This document shows, piece by piece, positions 12,663 through 13,553 of a stretch of DNA of 13,553 nucleotides. The position numbers and the translations under genes are program-made. Each line of letters begins with the position of its first letter. Position 1 is the first letter of the stretch. Source of the DNA: WYZ-LMO2 sp040514265 (GTDB lineage: Archaea > Halobacteriota > Archaeoglobi > Archaeoglobales > Archaeoglobaceae); the NCBI GenBank assembly GCA_040514265.1, contig JBEVCD010000008.1:1-13553 (forward strand), written 5' to 3'. The notes under the pieces are model-generated. The model searched no databases. It was not told the origin of the DNA and saw only the letters and a program-made list of their open reading frames with translations.

Positions 12663-13553
12663 CCTCGCCTTCTTTGCCCTCGGATTTGCCCTGCTGATCC
12701 ACATAATCTTCGTCAGCATTACCATAGGTGTCGGGTGGATATCAGCCTTCTCAAGGCTTTCAGCTTACCTTAAAAACAGCAGCTACCACGAGAGGTTTGC
12801 AAGAAAGACCTTTAGAATTCTCGTCGTCTTCGAGCTCTTCTCGGGAGTTTGGGGTACGATTATTACGGTATTTCTCGCCGGCTTCTTCCCATCCCTCACA
12901 GCCCTCGCAACCAACGTTCTTTTCGTGCCAATCCTGATAGCACTGATTTCAATCATGATCAGAATTCCGAGCATCGGAATCTTCTGGTACACCTGGGGCA
13001 AGATTCATCCAAGGTATCACAGCGCCATAGGCATGGTTATGGCAATTTCGGGCTTCACAGTGCCGCTGGGCTTCAGAGCTATCTTCTCAGAAATAAACAA
13101 ACCCACTGCCCTAGCAGAATTCATGGAGGGTGTAGCAGTCTCTCCCTTGGCAGCATACACCAGCGTACTTTACTGGCTGCTTTACTTCCACACGATCTTT
13201 GCTGTGATGTCAGTGGGAGGATTTGTTGTCGCATACCTCATGTCCCTTGAGAGAGACACAGAAGGTATGCGTATCGGCTACCTGTACGGTCTGGGATTCC
13301 TAATCCTTCAGATTCCAGTAGGTAAAATTTACTGGGCCTCTCTGCGTGACTTCTCTCCCTACATGTTCAGCAACATAACCTTTGGCAGCTTTTTGCCAGC
13401 ATTCATTGCAAAGCTATCAGCTGTAACGGTACTTGTCTTCCTCAGCGTCATCGGCTACATCAGAGAAAGCGTGAGTTACGCAAAGTACAGTCTAATCCTA
13501 GCTCTTCTGGCAGTCTTCCTTGGCGAGTTGATGAACAGCGGAGCAAGATACCC
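12655..13553 (+). CDS. Second CydA-like subunit of cytochrome bd-type oxidase (CydA'), 3'-partial
   Basis: The gene starts at ATG 12655 inside the cydA 3' end (stop TGA 12660-12662) and is open to the right edge with 299 complete codons. The position after cydA would normally hold cydB, yet the sequence resembles CydA: IHIIFVSITIGVGW with H16 matches the b595-ligand region, and YFHTIFAVMSVGG with H179 matches the H186 region. The glutamates matching E. coli E99 and E107 are absent; the corresponding helix (about 88-113) reads VPILIALISIMIRIPSIGIF. Membrane helices are frequent. Pairs of CydA with a CydA-derived second subunit (CydAA') are known in some archaea and bacteria; this fits that class. 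The oxidase probably forms a heterodimer with full redox chemistry only in the first subunit. The C-terminal part lies outside the window. Confidence 0.82.
   Translation, partial: MSDLAFFALGFALLIHIIFVSITIGVGWISAFSRLSAYLKNSSYHERFARKTFRILVVFELFSGVWGTIITVFLAGFFPSLTALATNVLFVPILIALISIMIRIPSIGIFWYTWGKIHPRYHSAIGMVMAISGFTVPLGFRAIFSEINKPTALAEFMEGVAVSPLAAYTSVLYWLLYFHTIFAVMSVGGFVVAYLMSLERDTEGMRIGYLYGLGFLILQIPVGKIYWASLRDFSPYMFSNITFGSFLPAFIAKLSAVTVLVFLSVIGYIRESVSYAKYSLILALLAVFLGELMNSGARY

Noticed and set aside
12849..13250. 133-codon plus-strand open frame inside cydA'
   Set aside because: Out-of-frame shadow; the cydA' frame is open throughout and shows membrane helices and homology.
12655..13553. Calling the second oxidase gene cydB from its position
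   Set aside because: Its N-terminal and central His-bearing helices match CydA, not CydB.

Overview
The window looks like chromosomal DNA from a hyperthermophilic archaeon of the order Archaeoglobales. The RIO2 kinase is nearly colinear with the Archaeoglobus fulgidus protein as I remember it, with the same numbering for the catalytic Asp218 and metal-binding Asp235. The archaea-specific genes (KEOPS kinase Bud32, RIO2, a COG2433/DUF460 protein, archaeal-type phosphoglycolate phosphatase, GPN-loop GTPase) fit this, as do TATA boxes about 25 bases from start codons and a tRNA without encoded CCA. Sampled lines left of about 10.4 kb are roughly 53-65% GC; the cytochrome bd genes at the right end are nearer 45-50%.

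Layout. (1) 1-1359, plus strand: alpha subunit of an ADP-forming acyl-CoA synthetase, entering from the left edge and split by a frameshift near 490. (2) 1334-6455, minus strand: a compact five-gene operon, transcribed bud32, aroC, rio2, COG2433/DUF460 nuclease-like gene, TIM-barrel sugar-isomerase-like gene. Three junctions are ATGA overlaps and one is an 11-base overlap. It joins a tRNA-modification kinase, a ribosome-maturation kinase and chorismate synthase. (3) 6521-8593: a CxxCxxCC (YkgJ-type) protein (+), an archaeal phosphoglycolate phosphatase (-) and a small geranylgeranyl-reductase-family flavoprotein (+). The last two diverge from one palindromic TATA box and both look leaderless. 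(4) 8590-10344, minus strand: a three-gene operon of a short membrane-anchored protein with a roadblock-like fold order, a secreted/tail-anchored coiled-coil protein, and a GPN-loop GTPase. (5) 10472-10544: tRNA-Thr(TGT) with its own TATA box. (6) 10605-10766, minus strand: a small gene of 53 codons with a perfect Shine-Dalgarno. (7) 11067 to the right edge: cytochrome bd-type oxidase genes cydA and a second CydA-like gene (cydA'), behind a strong BRE/TATA promoter with an adjoining dyad.

Most of the window is housekeeping. The items most worth following are the membrane-protein plus GPN GTPase operon (its GTPase reads GVN where the family has GPN), the CydA/CydA' pair in which the second subunit keeps the two haem histidines but lacks the glutamates, the cydA gene without a canonical start codon, the palindromic divergent promoter, and the tandem RNase H-like halves in the DUF460 protein.
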